From NCBI GenBank assembly GCA_023078685.1, contig JALGAS010000001.1, positions 5,580,001 to 5,644,000 of the forward strand: a DNA stretch of 64,000 bases. The letters are read 5' to 3'. This DNA is from Neopestalotiopsis rosae (lineage: Eukaryota; Ascomycota; Sordariomycetes; Amphisphaeriales; Sporocadaceae). The translations under genes and the position numbers were made by a program. The stretch's first letter is position 1; each line of letters starts with the position of its first letter. Below, one piece after another: positions 13,104 through 25,343 of the stretch. The notes beneath the pieces were generated by a model. The model searched no databases. It was not told the origin of the DNA and was given only the letters and a program-made list of their open reading frames with translations.

Positions 13104-14976
13104 GCTACTTGTTGATCCGATGAGGGTTTGAGATAATTGGATGTCCCTTTTGCTGGGTAATCAATGGGAGGACAGCGTGGAGTTACACATGCATAGGCTC
13201 GGAGTGCGATTTTGATGCTCATCGCAGTATGGGGGAATAGAAGGCATTGTGGAATTGGGCAACGGCGCTGGGTACTTGGGCTTGTTTTGCATCAACGCAA
13301 TAGAGTTGGATACAATAACGTATCAATAGCATCTAGATGATAGGATTATTTCACGCTTCACTATAGAGAGTCGCCTGCATTAGGATAATCAACAGCTTGT
13401 TAAATGACACAGCTACGAAGAGGCAGCGTAAGGAATGTCCGACGTGCTTGTTGGCATTCATTCCACAACAGCGTACATGAGATATCCATATTGTACCCCA
13501 ATAATAAAAAGATAAAATAAAATTCAAAAGGTATTGAGGCGAGTCATGGCCTTGAGACTTGCACGATAGTTCGTCAAATCTCTTCTCATTTCGTCTCACG
13601 TTGACCCGCACAGAGTCCTCTCGGCATTCATCATTCGGTCAGCCCTATGCTTCGATGTCGCCGAGACGGACTGCCAATCATTTCTCAACCCATACTGCCG
13701 TGCCGTATGATAGCTCCACGAATGTCAATTATGCTATTGCAAGGCTCAGTTCATTTCCTGAAGTAAGCACCGTCATGACTCGCGGAATTCAACGGCACGA
13801 GCGGGAGGGCGCACAAGGCGTCTTGCCTTGAATACAAACATCTCAAGGACCCCGTTCGAGCAGCGGAAAGCATCGCGGAGAGACAGGAGCAATGTGAGCC
13901 CCGTGAGATATTTTCCGCGGAGAGGAATTAGAATGCATCGTTACCCTCAGATTATCACGAAAATTAGTAGATACACCTTGGTACCTCAAGATACCAATCG
14001 AAAAAGACCCTAATTTCCCTCCATGGTCTGCTGTAAGGTTTCTTATGTATGGGTTGGAAAATAACGGACAGACTCGGCCGCTTGTAGGGCTGTGCCGTGC
14101 CGGTGAGTGCCGAAATCGACATAGTTGTTTACTCATTGCCGAAGGGTCGCGGTAACTTTATTCATCGCAAATCCCGAGTCCGTTCCTGAATCTGTATCAT
14201 TATCCCCAAAACTTCAGGGTGGCAGCTTTCTTCATCCTTCTTGGCTTTGAACCTACGTTGAAAGATTGCATGTAATCTCGAGATCGCTATTGGGCTTTTC
14301 GGGAGGGAGCATCAAGGGCAGCAATCCTTCCCGGCCGTATTATGTCAGTATTCTGGGGCCATGTCAGCATTCAATAAACTCGAAGCCAGGGGGTTAGCGG
14401 AGCTCTCTTTTCTCTCATTTGATGCCGACTTTGTAAACTAGATCCTGCCCTACCAACCTTGTTATAACATACCCTGGGCAAAATCTACCCGTTTGGGAAT
14501 CTGCCCACGTGATTGGTTGGCCGGTAATTTTATGCTGGTGCTTATACCCCCTCTCGCATTCGGCTCCTTACCTAATTCTTAGGCCCAATGCAGCAAGAAT
14601 ACCTAGGAAATCAACGGTTCTGACGGCGGTTCTTTTATAAGCGGTAGCATCTCGCAAACGGATGGATTAGAACGTCCGCGCTTGCGATCCAATCATTGTG
14701 CAGTACGCAAGAATGACGATCGGGTTCATTGGAGTCCGGTGTCCTATATCAATTGTTTTCCAAGGATGAATAGCTTGTTGACTGCTCTGTAATGAGTCAC
14801 GATATAAAATATCTCAATGACCCTTATGTTTTTAACGTTATGTCCTTTAGCTAATAACCAGAAGGTAGAAAGTACAAATCAAATTTAATGATTCTACCCC
14901 GGATGGACTGAGATACGGCTCCATTATTACAAGGCGGACCGAGTCGAGACTTCTATCAAACTGTTTCAAATCGCAA
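13104..14976. other. Intergenic region, no supported gene
   Basis: About 1.9 kb between the phosphatase stop and the acetyltransferase start. It should hold the first gene's terminator and the second's promoter. Small open frames lack motifs; nothing else is recognised. Confidence 0.55.
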
Positions 14977-16566
14977 ATGCCGACATTCCCCGGACCAGTC
15001 TCGAACACTCACGGCGTTTTGCTGTCTGCTCGATATACCATTCGACCAATCGATGCAGTGCTGGCGCCTTGGGCTAAAGCTTGTAAGTACTTTGATATGT
15101 ATTACTTGACAACCTTAAAAAGTCCGTTGCTTGAAGCTGGCCGCAACGTGCCATGATACCATGAACGTGGGGAAGTTTACGGGACGCAAGACTGGGAATG
15201 ACTTGATGCTAGTATTCATTTGGCATTCTGTCACAAGAGCAGACAGAGCAAGTCTTGCTGATTGCAATTGCCGTGTTTCTCTAGTGATGATTTACGGGTT
15301 CCTATTGCGGCCATCGATCTGGGAACCGCTGCTGCCCGAACCCAAAGTCACCAATGCCCTGCGCGCTTTCACTGCTCTCGACGGCCATTTCATGCAGTGA
15401 GTTGCCCAGACTATGCCAAGGCTATACCATTGCACGTTAATCCTCAAGAGATTCGTTTTTAAATTGCCTCGGTATCATGTCCTACCAGTCACCGAGGTCA
15501 TCCATTGACACCCGAGAAACGTCTCATTCTTATATTCGCAGAAGCAATAAGAGACTAAAAATCTTTTCATCTTTAGTGCCATCAAGAGCGGCTGCTCCTA
15601 CGCCATTGTCGACTCCGAGTATGAGTTTCGAACACCAGAGTCAGCCGAGGCAAGTGGTTGTCTCGACTGGGAGCGGCTGGATCCTAACGATCCAGACTTT
15701 GAGACCAAAGGTAGGAGATTGATGCTGGAGGGCATGGATTTTCCAGTCGTTGTGAGTAATTTCTTACGCCCCTCTACCTCACAGTGTGGCCTTGAAGGAT
15801 CTCTAGGACTCGTCTAGAGTTACCGAGAAACCTGAGACATGTTATATATCAAATTTCTGAATAACAGTCAGTGTGTCGGACTCGCCTTTGATGCCCTCGA
15901 CAAGAAGCCAGACACGGCAACCCGGGATCTGTACAACTTTATACCTCTAGTCCGGGAGCTTGGCAGCTGGTTATCCGTCCGCGGAGGCGACGAGTCCTCC
16001 CGTTCCTCCGCCTCATCGTCTTCCGGCGACACACCATTGTTGTCGAGCAGTAGTACCTCACAGCAGCAGCAAGCAACCGGCTGGGGCGAGATACTCATCC
16101 GGTCGGGTTGCGTTACCAAGGATGGGTATGAAGGGCGCGGGCTGATGACGGCCCTCAACCGCTTCATGATGCTCGAGGCGAGGGCCCGGGGCTACCGTGC
16201 CATCACCGTCGGCGTCGCCAACTGGTCCATCTACCGGTGCTGGATGAGCCCGCCGCCCGGCTGCCGCAGGTAAGCCGAATCGTTGCTTGTTTTTCACACC
16301 CCTACTGGACGTGTGTCGAGGCTATCACTAGAGCCGCGGCTCTGATTCTTGCCTGATGCGGACCATTTTACTCCTGGTTTGCCTTGACGCAACCGAAAGA
16401 ATACATTCACTGACACATAATGCTGAGTAGCCGTATTACTGCTGCCTTCAGGGTCTGGGACATTGAGCTCGAAGACGAGGACGGCCAGCTAATAAGGCCG
16501 TACGTGAACTCTGGCACCAACCAGCAAGGCTGGCTTATTCGTTGCGACTTGGGTCGGCTAGAGTGA
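14977..16566 (+). CDS. GNAT-like acetyltransferase family protein
   Basis: Predicted acyl-CoA dependent N-acetyltransferase of unknown substrate, 355 residues. Proposed exons are 14977-15082, 15123-15396, 15577-15751, 15872-16269 and 16452-16566, and all junctions keep frame. The middle exons match a fungal family I know by pattern: SGCSYAIVDSEYEF, then MDFPVV joined to VGLAFDALD. The acetyl-CoA binding segment is in exon 4: DGYEGRGLMTALNRFM, followed by RGYRAITV. Two things are odd. A Ser/Gln-rich stretch of about 35 residues interrupts the fold before the CoA motif. The part of exon 2 between HDTMNVGKFTG and IWEPLLPEP is longer than I expect, so it may hide a further intron. The second exon's acceptor (AAAAAG) is unusual. 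The C-terminus and exon 3 are firm; the 5' end is less sure. Confidence 0.72.
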
Positions 16567-18435
16567 CATTAATATCCCCCTTTCCTTAATTAATCTTTCA
16601 ATCTTCTCTATAGATTTGATTCTGAGTCTTGGCACAACTCATGGATGTAATGATCACCTGGTGTTGTTTCCGATGCAGCCATTTCCTCCAACACCAGGAT
16701 GAAGAGGACGGTCCACTGACCCTTACCGGAGTTGCTACTTGACCTGCGCGAGGCCTAGAAAGCCCGGCCAAGAACAAAAGGCTATACTTTGACGACAAAT
16801 AAGGCATTGTTCTGACAAAGCTGGCGCCATGCCACTTGACCACTGTTCAGCGTACTTCAATCACGTGAATGAATTTCTTCAGCAATTGCCCACAAACCTT
16901 TAAACACGTCTTCGTTTTACTCTCGCTGATCATCATGGGCAAAATTCAAAACAAAAAAACGGTTGCCACTATCTGCATTGGTATTCAATGCTTTTCGGGG
17001 GAATAATACAGTTCCCGAGATAGGAAGGCATGGCGATGAAACATCTCTCGTGGAGCCCCCATATATATTCCCCCTCCTGTCGATCAAATGTCGTCAACAT
17101 TGATGAGTATTCGTCTATTCTAACAAGAGACTTAATTGAGTCAAGTCAATTCCTTTCGACGCCGCCCAAATCAATGCAAAACGAGTCATTATGAGGGCGT
17201 GGAAGGAAATTTAGTCCCAATATGGCATGTATGTATGGCATACGGACATTATTCATGAATTTCGGGAATCTGGGGTTAAAGAAAAGGCGGCCTTGGCGCG
17301 CCACACCCGCAGTAAAGACTATTTGTTCTGACTGGACTAGGGGGGAAAACCACACATACTGAACCTCCGGTGCCGGGTCGGCTACCGAACTTCCGAATGC
17401 GGCAGTGGGTAGAAGAAAGAAAAAGCCCAGTCCATGATGACCATGACCAAGGGGGGAAACATTTCCAGATTTCGCGCTGACGGTCGATCAGAAAAAAGAA
17501 AAAATGATGGCCAGCGTCGCATTCTGGTCTCCCGGCGGGCAGCCGGCGGGCAGATTTTCTCGTGTAATAATGTTACAGCACATGATAGACGAACCCGAAA
17601 TCACGGAATAAAGATACTGCATCTGGGTTGCACAAGGTCACCTGCAAAAACTCATTTTAGGCTCATCTTACTCAAGAACAGCGGATGTCCTTGGGGGGTG
17701 GATTGAAGGAGAATAAAAAAGGCTGTTGCCAAGGGACAAGGTGTACGTCATCACATGTTCCTCCGATCCCCCCTCGCTCTCCGTTCGCTCTCGACATACA
17801 GTAGTGTAGTAGTACCCCTTCCCTCCTCGCTTGCACTTGTCGGGTCAGTTCACAGGGCTTTTGATTGGGGGGAAGCAGTCAAGCTGGGGGGTCAGTTCAA
17901 GCAATAGCGTTCAATCTCGGAGGTGCACAACAGGCGCCCGCTTGATATCTCACGAAAATCCTTCCCACCTCCATACTAGGCCCGTACGGCATTCAGCTTC
18001 GAATGCCAGTCGCAGATCAACCAGGGCGATACATACATAGTAGTAGGACGATAAAATTTCCAATTGAGTCCTTGCACCCGTTGGGAGATTTTCAAACGTG
18101 CGTGGATTGAGATTACATGTCTCGAGCTCGGCCGAGCAAACCGAGCTGCATTTTGACTGTCAACCTTAATATTTTTATTCCCCAGTCGCAGCCGGAATTG
18201 AAGTTTATGATATTGAACCTCGGTGCCTCCCGAGAGCAAGCCGAGTCAAGCCTCGCGACAGGAACACGCCATGTTGCTGCAAGCACGACGGGAGGCCTTG
18301 ACACAAAACCGTCGTCGTGAACATCACGAGATCATGTTTGAGAAAGCAATTAATTCCTCATGTTGAGAGTCTCGTCGATACTGTGTAGAAGGCAAAGAAA
18401 ATCAAAGTGATGCGCCCATGTTTCCAATAACTCCC

Positions 18436-18461
18436 AGCCAGTGAAGCCAGTGAAGCCAGTA
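18436..18461. repeat. 9 bp tandem repeat, almost three copies
   Basis: The unit AGCCAGTGA is present twice and followed by AGCCAGTA. It lies in non-coding sequence and is most simply replication slippage. Confidence 0.8.
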
Positions 18462-21400
18462 AATAAGTTACCAGGGGCCGGCCTGTAATGGAGGTGGACT
18501 CTGGACTGGGGTGAGTGAGGCTCTTTCACAAGCGAGATCGTTCTTGGTGTCCACATTGGAAGGGATGCTCCGTGGTTCTGGATAACGATGGGCGGCCATG
18601 GCACTCCACGACGATGAGAAATATTGAAAGATTTATGGGCTTCTGCGGGGAAATGTTCAATATGCCAAGCCCAGAGCGCCGAGCAGCGAGTCAAGTTCGA
18701 AGTTGCGCCGACTGGACTGGCAATAGCAACAGCCACGTGAAATGCCACGATGAGGCTTATTGAGATAAGATCTCCGTACTGACACTAATAATGGAAGACA
18801 AGTAGACCATAATCGCAAGTGGCGGAAATATGGCCATGTTCCTCGGAAATCGACCGGCTGGAGGGCACATACTACACTACAGTAGACTCGGGTACCTTGG
18901 TCCTTTTGCTGTGTGTGAAAGATGCACGTCCAACGAGTTTGTTAATTAGTGAAAGGTATCTGGTATGCGGACCTGGCGGGCGGCTTCCAAGTCCAGGTTC
19001 TAGGTTGTTTAGGTACCGTCTTAGTGGGCCTGGTGCAAGCATCTGACAGGTCTTCCCACTGGAGCTGCTGCTAGCCTCGTCCAGCGTTGCTTTCTCTGCC
19101 ATGAATCAGTGAAGCGAGATTGATTTGGGCAAGTTCTGGCCATCTGCTATGCGCCCATATCCCCTGAAAACACAAATGGATGGCTATAATTGTTTGACAC
19201 CTATTACTTTGATTTTGCCTCCTATGAGCTGACGGGCTGTGCTGTAATGAGCCGGACAAGAGTATCACAAAGATGCCCGAGAGCGGCGACACAGCGATGC
19301 CGGGTTACCCGACTATGCCGAGTAGCCCCAATGCCAAGATGCCGTTTTATAGTGAAGTGAGATTTCTCCCATTTGGACACCAAGGACACCTTGCAAGCCA
19401 GCGCGCCACCATGGGATAGGCGCCGGCGCTTCATTTTGACGTGGTTGTCGCGGGCTTTCTAGGTGTTCGAAAAGTGTCTTGGCATATCCACCGGCAATGA
19501 GGAAAGGACTGGATCTCCTGTCGCATCGTGATTGATGAAATGGGGCACTTGTCTGCACACATGATAAGTGGAAGAGGAGCAGCCTTGGTAGTAGCGTAGA
19601 GATCACTGCTCTGGGCTTCTCTTATCGGACGTGGATACTCCATTTAGTGGAACCACCGGGCTTATGACGTTGGTTGTAGCTCGCCCAGTGGTGTGGATTA
19701 TCATGTTCATTTTGGTGTCTGTCGTTGGTGATCCTTTGACTTGTCGCTTCAATAAGGGACGAGAGGAGGCAGACGGAGACTGCAGGCTGCCAGTAATAGT
19801 AACAAGGCTTACAGGAGGAGGGATCATAGGTCTAGGCGTCAGGGTGTAGGTCATATGTACGAGTTATGCTGCAACACCATGGTTTTCACCCAATGCGGAT
19901 ATCTTGCCCTCCGGACATGCGACGAGCATAGTAGTCTGCACAGAGTATACTCGCTCATGCATCAACACAAGCATAACAGCCCAGCAATCCCAGACAGTTG
20001 ACTCGGAAGATAAACACAACCGAAACAGCCAGGAGAACAAGGCGAAGTGCGCCTATGGGAAAATCAAAACGATAGACAGCCACCAAGCAGATGCGTTTCG
20101 TTCCTGCCTGATAAGCCGTCTGTCTGCCCGTTCGACGCTCACACGGCTCGAGATGCACGGCCATTGCAGACGGTAGGGAATTTTTGTCAATGTTGTTTGC
20201 CCTGCTTTGCCTTGCCTTCTGCCTTTTGGCCTCCCAACAAGGTACCTCTTACTGCTCGAAACACTGCCAAGATGGCAGTGGCTGGATGGCTGGATTCCGC
20301 TGCAGGCCAAGACTCTGGGACACGCCAAAACTGCGACAGGGGCCGTCAAAGGACTGGGACGCGGTTGGCGTGGGCTCGGTAGAGGTACTGCTTATGGACT
20401 TATGGGGATCATCCGCCTTCAACCAACAGCCAATGGCCTGCCAACTGCCATTGCACTGCTTTGACTGCACCATTGAATGCTGTTGGTTTGACCATGTGCC
20501 CAGTCTTGCCCAGAGATTCGACTGCCACTTGCACGCGGCAAAGCACGGCAAACCGGCAGATTAATGTATGATTGAGGCACGACAACGACACTGGAAGGCG
20601 GGACGTGGGGGAATTGGACATGGGCAATAATAATAATAACAATTTTAAAAAAAAGGAAGTGACGATGACAATGCCTCGAAACATCGTCTACTCCCATAGA
20701 ATCCTCATGTCAGAATAATGTGATCATATTTACATAGTACAACAGCAGATTTACTAGTTACTGCAAGAGCGCCGCCACAGTCCACTTGATTACACGGCCT
20801 AATGTATCTACTACCAGTACTCTTCAGGTCAGTCCATTGCCTTGTGTCAAGTTCATAGGCCTGCTCCTTTTGGAAGGTCTAGAACTCGTGGGGTAGCTCT
20901 TTCTAGTATAGACCGGACCATGAGCGACGAGACGGCTACCATAATAGACCAAGCGCTATTGCCATACACGTGCCGATTGAGAGGAAGGACAACGCGATTT
21001 CTCTTTGCTGCTTAGAGTTGGCTATGCTTGAGCCTAACTTTATTCTAATATTTTCTTATGGGACAAGGCGAGTGAGAGGGCATAACAAAGAGCAGACGCG
21101 TAATGTTCCTGTTTGTCTCGTGTGCCTTTATCATCCTACGTACCACCGTATAGGTATTCGTACTTGTTGAGCTCATACTTGATCCAATTTCTGCCAGGCG
21201 GCCGGTTATATCGGAAGTTGGAAGGCAATCCCAACCACTTTGCTTGCTTGCCTACCAACCAGCATATCAAGGAAAGAAGCTCATCTACGAGACGATAAAT
21301 TTAGCCAGTCATTTTCACTAAAGCAAGCAAGCAAATCAATCAGGCCAGACCCTTGAAGGCCCCCTTTCTTTCTGGAATCTGTCCATGGCCCCTGAAGACC

Positions 21401-21706
21401 ATTCCATACCTGCCTACCCCATGGGCGGCGGTGATGATTCTTTAGAAATCAGATAGATAGTCTTTATGCTCGTGCCACTCTGCGATACTAGTGCTTAAGC
21501 ATAGGGGCCGTTGGGAATGAGATCTGCTTGTTACAAAGTCCTGAGCCTTATAATTGGCAAGCCACTGAACCCTATGCCAAGACACAATTGCGAATGCCAA
21601 GACATGAGCTGCAAGCGCCAGAACCGGCAAACCGGCAATTCCCTTTTGATACCTTTGGATACCTCCCACCTCCTGCCTGCCGAACTCCTGCCCGGCCAGC
21701 AACTGG

Positions 21707-21724
21707 AAAAAAAAAAAAAAAAAA
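21707..21724 (+). repeat. Poly(A) tract, 18 bases
   Basis: An uninterrupted run of 18 A within a non-coding region. It could be slippage or the 3' end of an old retrotransposed copy; no coding remnant upstream supports the latter. Confidence 0.85.
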
Positions 21725-22669
21725 GGGTGGGGCAACACACAACACTGAATACGCCCAACAAAGCCCCCCTCAAGGCCCCCCAAAGTGAAGTGAACCCCTG
21801 CGCAGAAGCACCAAAGCACCTTCGGACACCTAGATACATCTACATCCTTGCCGTGCTGCCGGCGGGATGGGCTTTTTCTGGGCTTGCACCGCTTCTTCAA
21901 GCTGTAATTGATAATGTACCATGTTGTTGACGGTTAAGATAGGCGGCGGCCTCGTCTGGGTACAGAGTAGTAGTGGGAGGTACATGGTAACTGGAAGTAG
22001 GTAGTAACCCTGGCCCCCTCGCTTTCTTTTTACCCCCCTCCCCTTCCCTCCCCGGGGCCACCCCCATCAAGGCGTGGAGAAGGCGCAAGAACCTGGGAAA
22101 CAAGCCTGTAAGGAAGATAGTAGACAATACGCCTTCTCTGGTATCATAATAATGGAGGTAGGAGGTAGGTACCATTGAACCAGTGCTAGATACTAGAAAG
22201 ATAGTCACCTGCTAAAACAATACCGGGCACTGACTGGCTGCACTTCAGACGATCGATCCATTTCTCTCAAAGACCCTACTGTCCATGTATGTATGCGACC
22301 TGTATGCCAAGACGCAGATTCCCACAACTTGATTCCCATGGCCCGGAACAAGTCTTCGTCTACCTAGGCCAGTGGGAAAAAACAAAAAGCAGGGCCACCG
22401 TCATAACCTAGAGAAGCAGTTCTACTAGTTCTTGTTTATTACTACAGACACTTCCCCTTCTCTCCCCTCTTGGAAGGTCTGTTCCACCCTACACACGACC
22501 CTGTCCTCAAAAGTCTCAGCCCTTCGCCTCCTCTGGACGACCTCCTACCATTCCCTCCCTTTCGTTCGCTTGTTCGTTCGCGGGTTTCTAGTTTCTCACT
22601 CTTTTTTTCTTTCTGGTGTGAAGTCTGTCTCTACTCTTACTTCCCTCCCATCATCGTTTGTGGACATAT

Positions 22670-22690
22670 CTTGTGTGTGTGCGTGTGTGT
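22670..22690. repeat. TG-dinucleotide microsatellite
   Basis: About ten TG units with one C interruption, in the presumed leader region of the downstream acyltransferase gene. Confidence 0.8.
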
Positions 22691-23196
22691 CCCTTATCAC
22701 CGAGTCGACAGCGTTTGCGTTTTGTTTTCAGATCGCAGGTGCACACGGCATTCCCATCCCGGGTGTTCGGCAAGGTCACAAATACTAAACCTTGGCTCGA
22801 CCAATAAGACTGGGCTGTTGTTCCAACACAACAATTGACATTCAGGTCTCGACAAAGCTGAACCACGGACAACTGTGATTTTTGGTGCCTCAAAGGAAAG
22901 AAAATCAGCATCAACAAGAGCTAGGAGCGGAGGACATTGAAAGTTTGGGAGGTTTTTTCTACACACATTGGATTCCTCTACTCGATATCAACTCTGTTGC
23001 CAGCCAAGGTGCAAGCATTCGAACTTGGTACGAAGCCAATTTCGAAGCACCTGTCTGTCCACACGAGCATCACTGCAGGTGGTCACGCAGAATCGTTCAA
23101 TCACAGCCAACAGCTCTACGGATGTCCTGCTAAAGCCGAAAGCCATCCCAATTCTCTCCATCCGACTAGGAGATCTGACGAAGTCCTGATTTCACC

Positions 23197-25343
23197 ATGG
23201 CTATTGGCAAGGAGGGAAACGTGAAATGGGTCGATGTAAGTCAAGTTCATACGTTCTTCTTCACCTATACACAGCACACAAATTACACAAACTCCGATTG
23301 GGTCATGTCAACGAGGAGCATGGTTGGGGATCCGGCGATACAACACCAATTACCAGGCCTGTCCATTGGCTCGTTTTTTGGGCGGAGGGAACAATAGGCG
23401 ACGACTGGGTTCTTCGTTTTCTATCGGGAGCGATATGCGCCTTCAATCCCACCAGGCAGGTCTGCGGCGCATCGCCTAGATCAAGACATGCGCCAATTCA
23501 GCCACCGCGGCGTTCAACGACCGCTTACCTCCGATGGTGATGCAAGACAATGGGAAACCCCACGAAACTCGACACAACCACCACCTGCAGACAGACAAGG
23601 TCTCGGGTAATTGGGATCGATATCGACTTTCAGCGCCGAACAACCACCCAGAAAAACCGGCTTTTTAGCTACATGATAGTGGTTGTGTTCGGTTCCTTGG
23701 AACGCCCACCCATCTTGGATCTAAGCGACTCGTGGCTGGTTTTCTAGCGCTAGATCGCCAACTTTTAAGCTTACAACGAGAAGCCCAATAGCGTGCTGAA
23801 GGACTGGAATCCCCCCTGGCGAAAGGCCCTCAAATTGCCGGCGACCGTTGACCCACGGGCGATCCAATCGCGCCCCCCAGCGACCGCGACGGCTAAACAG
23901 CAATAGCGGCGCGACACCCATGAACCTCTTCGTCATCGCTTATCTCCTGTTGAATCCGTGACCTTTGCGCCAAAAGCTAACCTTTCTGTGACTATAGGGC
24001 CTTCGCGGTCTCGCATCCTCTTTGGTTGTCTCTACGCACATTGCCCGCGCTTTTGATGGCGATCTCTTCTCGCCCGCGTCTGCTGCAGATGCTGCACCTC
24101 GATTACTGCAGCTTCCCTTTCTCAGAATCCTCGTTCAAGGTCGCATTGGTGTCTCCATCTTTGCCTTTGTCACTGGCTATGTCTGCGCACTCAAGCCCAT
24201 CAAGCTCTCCCGCCAGGGAAACCAGGAGAATGCCTTCACCTCCATCTCCAAGTCCGCTCTTCGCAGAGTCCCCCGTCTGATCATTCCTACCGCTCTGGCT
24301 ACTTGCATCATCTGGGTCATGGCACAGCTTGGTCTTTTCCTCGTGGCCAAGCGCAGTGACTGCTGGTGGTGCGGCGCAACTGCACCTGATCAGGTACCCC
24401 GCCTGGGCGATGCGCTCTACAGCTTGATCTACAACATCATTACCACTTGGACCCATGGCAGGAACAGTTACGATGGAAATCAATGGACACTGCTTCCGCT
24501 ACTCAAGGGCAGTTTCTGGGTCTATGTCTTCATCATGGGTACCGCCTACATGCAGCCTAGATATCGCATGCTGGCTTCCCTGGCCATGTATGCCTATTTC
24601 TGGATTGCATCCGATTGTGAGTGTTTTCTTCTCTCCAAGTAACCTATCACATATAGCGAGCTGTTTCTCAATACTAACCTGCTGCGTCCACAGCTGCGTT
24701 TGGAATGCAATTCTTCTGGGGTGTTTTCATGTGCGACTTGCAAAACTTGCCCTCGGCCAATGACTTCATTGCGAACCGTCCCCGCATTTCCAAAATGCTC
24801 GCCATTTTCTTCTTGATTATTGGCTGCTTCATCGCTTCTTACCCAGAAGGCCACCCCGAGTGGCAATCCTGGTCTGCGTGGCAGTTCTCGGTCCTGAAGA
24901 GCATCCTGCCCAAGGACCCCGACTTCCCTCGCTTTGGCTCCGGCATTGGACTCGAGTTGATTACTCTCGGCATCCACTTCAGCCCTTTCATCAAGGACGT
25001 TCTCTCGAGCAAGTACCTGCTCTGGCTTGGAAAGCAATCCTTTGCTGTCTACCTGCTGCACGGACCCCTCCTCCGCTGGTTGTTGTGCTGGATGGTCTAC
25101 GGTGCTCGCTTGCCCGCTGACGTTGTCAATGATGCCGGCGAGACGGTACCTGGCAAGCTGATTTTCCCCGGAGCTTGGAAGTTGATGCTGTGGCTTCCAG
25201 TCTGGCTGCCCCTCAACTATGCAGTGGCCAACCTGTGGACAACATACGTGGACCCGTGGTGTGCGCAGCTGACGGAGCAAGTCGTCGGCCACGTCAAGGA
25301 GAATTACGACGAGAAAGAGGGGGGTGTCTTGCTGCCGCAATAG
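23197..25343 (+). CDS. Acyltransferase 3 family integral membrane protein
   Basis: Membrane O-acyltransferase of the Acyl_transf_3 family (OafA/NodX-like). It would move acyl, often acetyl, groups from a cytosolic donor onto a sugar or other hydroxyl compound. It is 435 residues from exons 23197-23235, 23998-24616 and 24694-25343. Exon 1 codes for only 13 residues, but joining it across a 762 bp intron gives KWVDGLRGLASSLVV, the family's start signature with the usual WxDGLRGxAS pattern and a nearby His (STHIARAFD) that is normally essential. The second intron (77 bp) has an ATACTAAC branch site. About 8-10 hydrophobic helices follow, for example PRLIIPTALATCIIWVMAQL in part. The C-terminal tail is charged. 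Similar fungal genes sit in cell wall and metabolite modification pathways; nothing nearby decides the substrate. Confidence 0.9.

Larger units (their letters stand above)
16567..23196. other. 6.6 kb stretch without convincing coding sequence
   Basis: Only short open frames without motifs occur here, on both strands. The region holds simple repeats (18436-18461, A18 at 21707-21724, a TG tract near 22672-22690, AAT repeats near 20626) and long pyrimidine-rich runs at about 22000-22060 and 22440-22620. The last 700-800 bp probably include the promoter and CT-rich leader of the following acyltransferase gene. Confidence 0.5.

Noticed and set aside
21707..21724. A18 tract as a retrotransposon tail
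   Set aside because: No reverse transcriptase remnant, target duplication or coding sequence upstream supports it.
23226..23540. 104-codon frame inside the first intron of the acyltransferase gene
   Set aside because: Starts in exon 1 in another frame and shows no motif; most likely chance.
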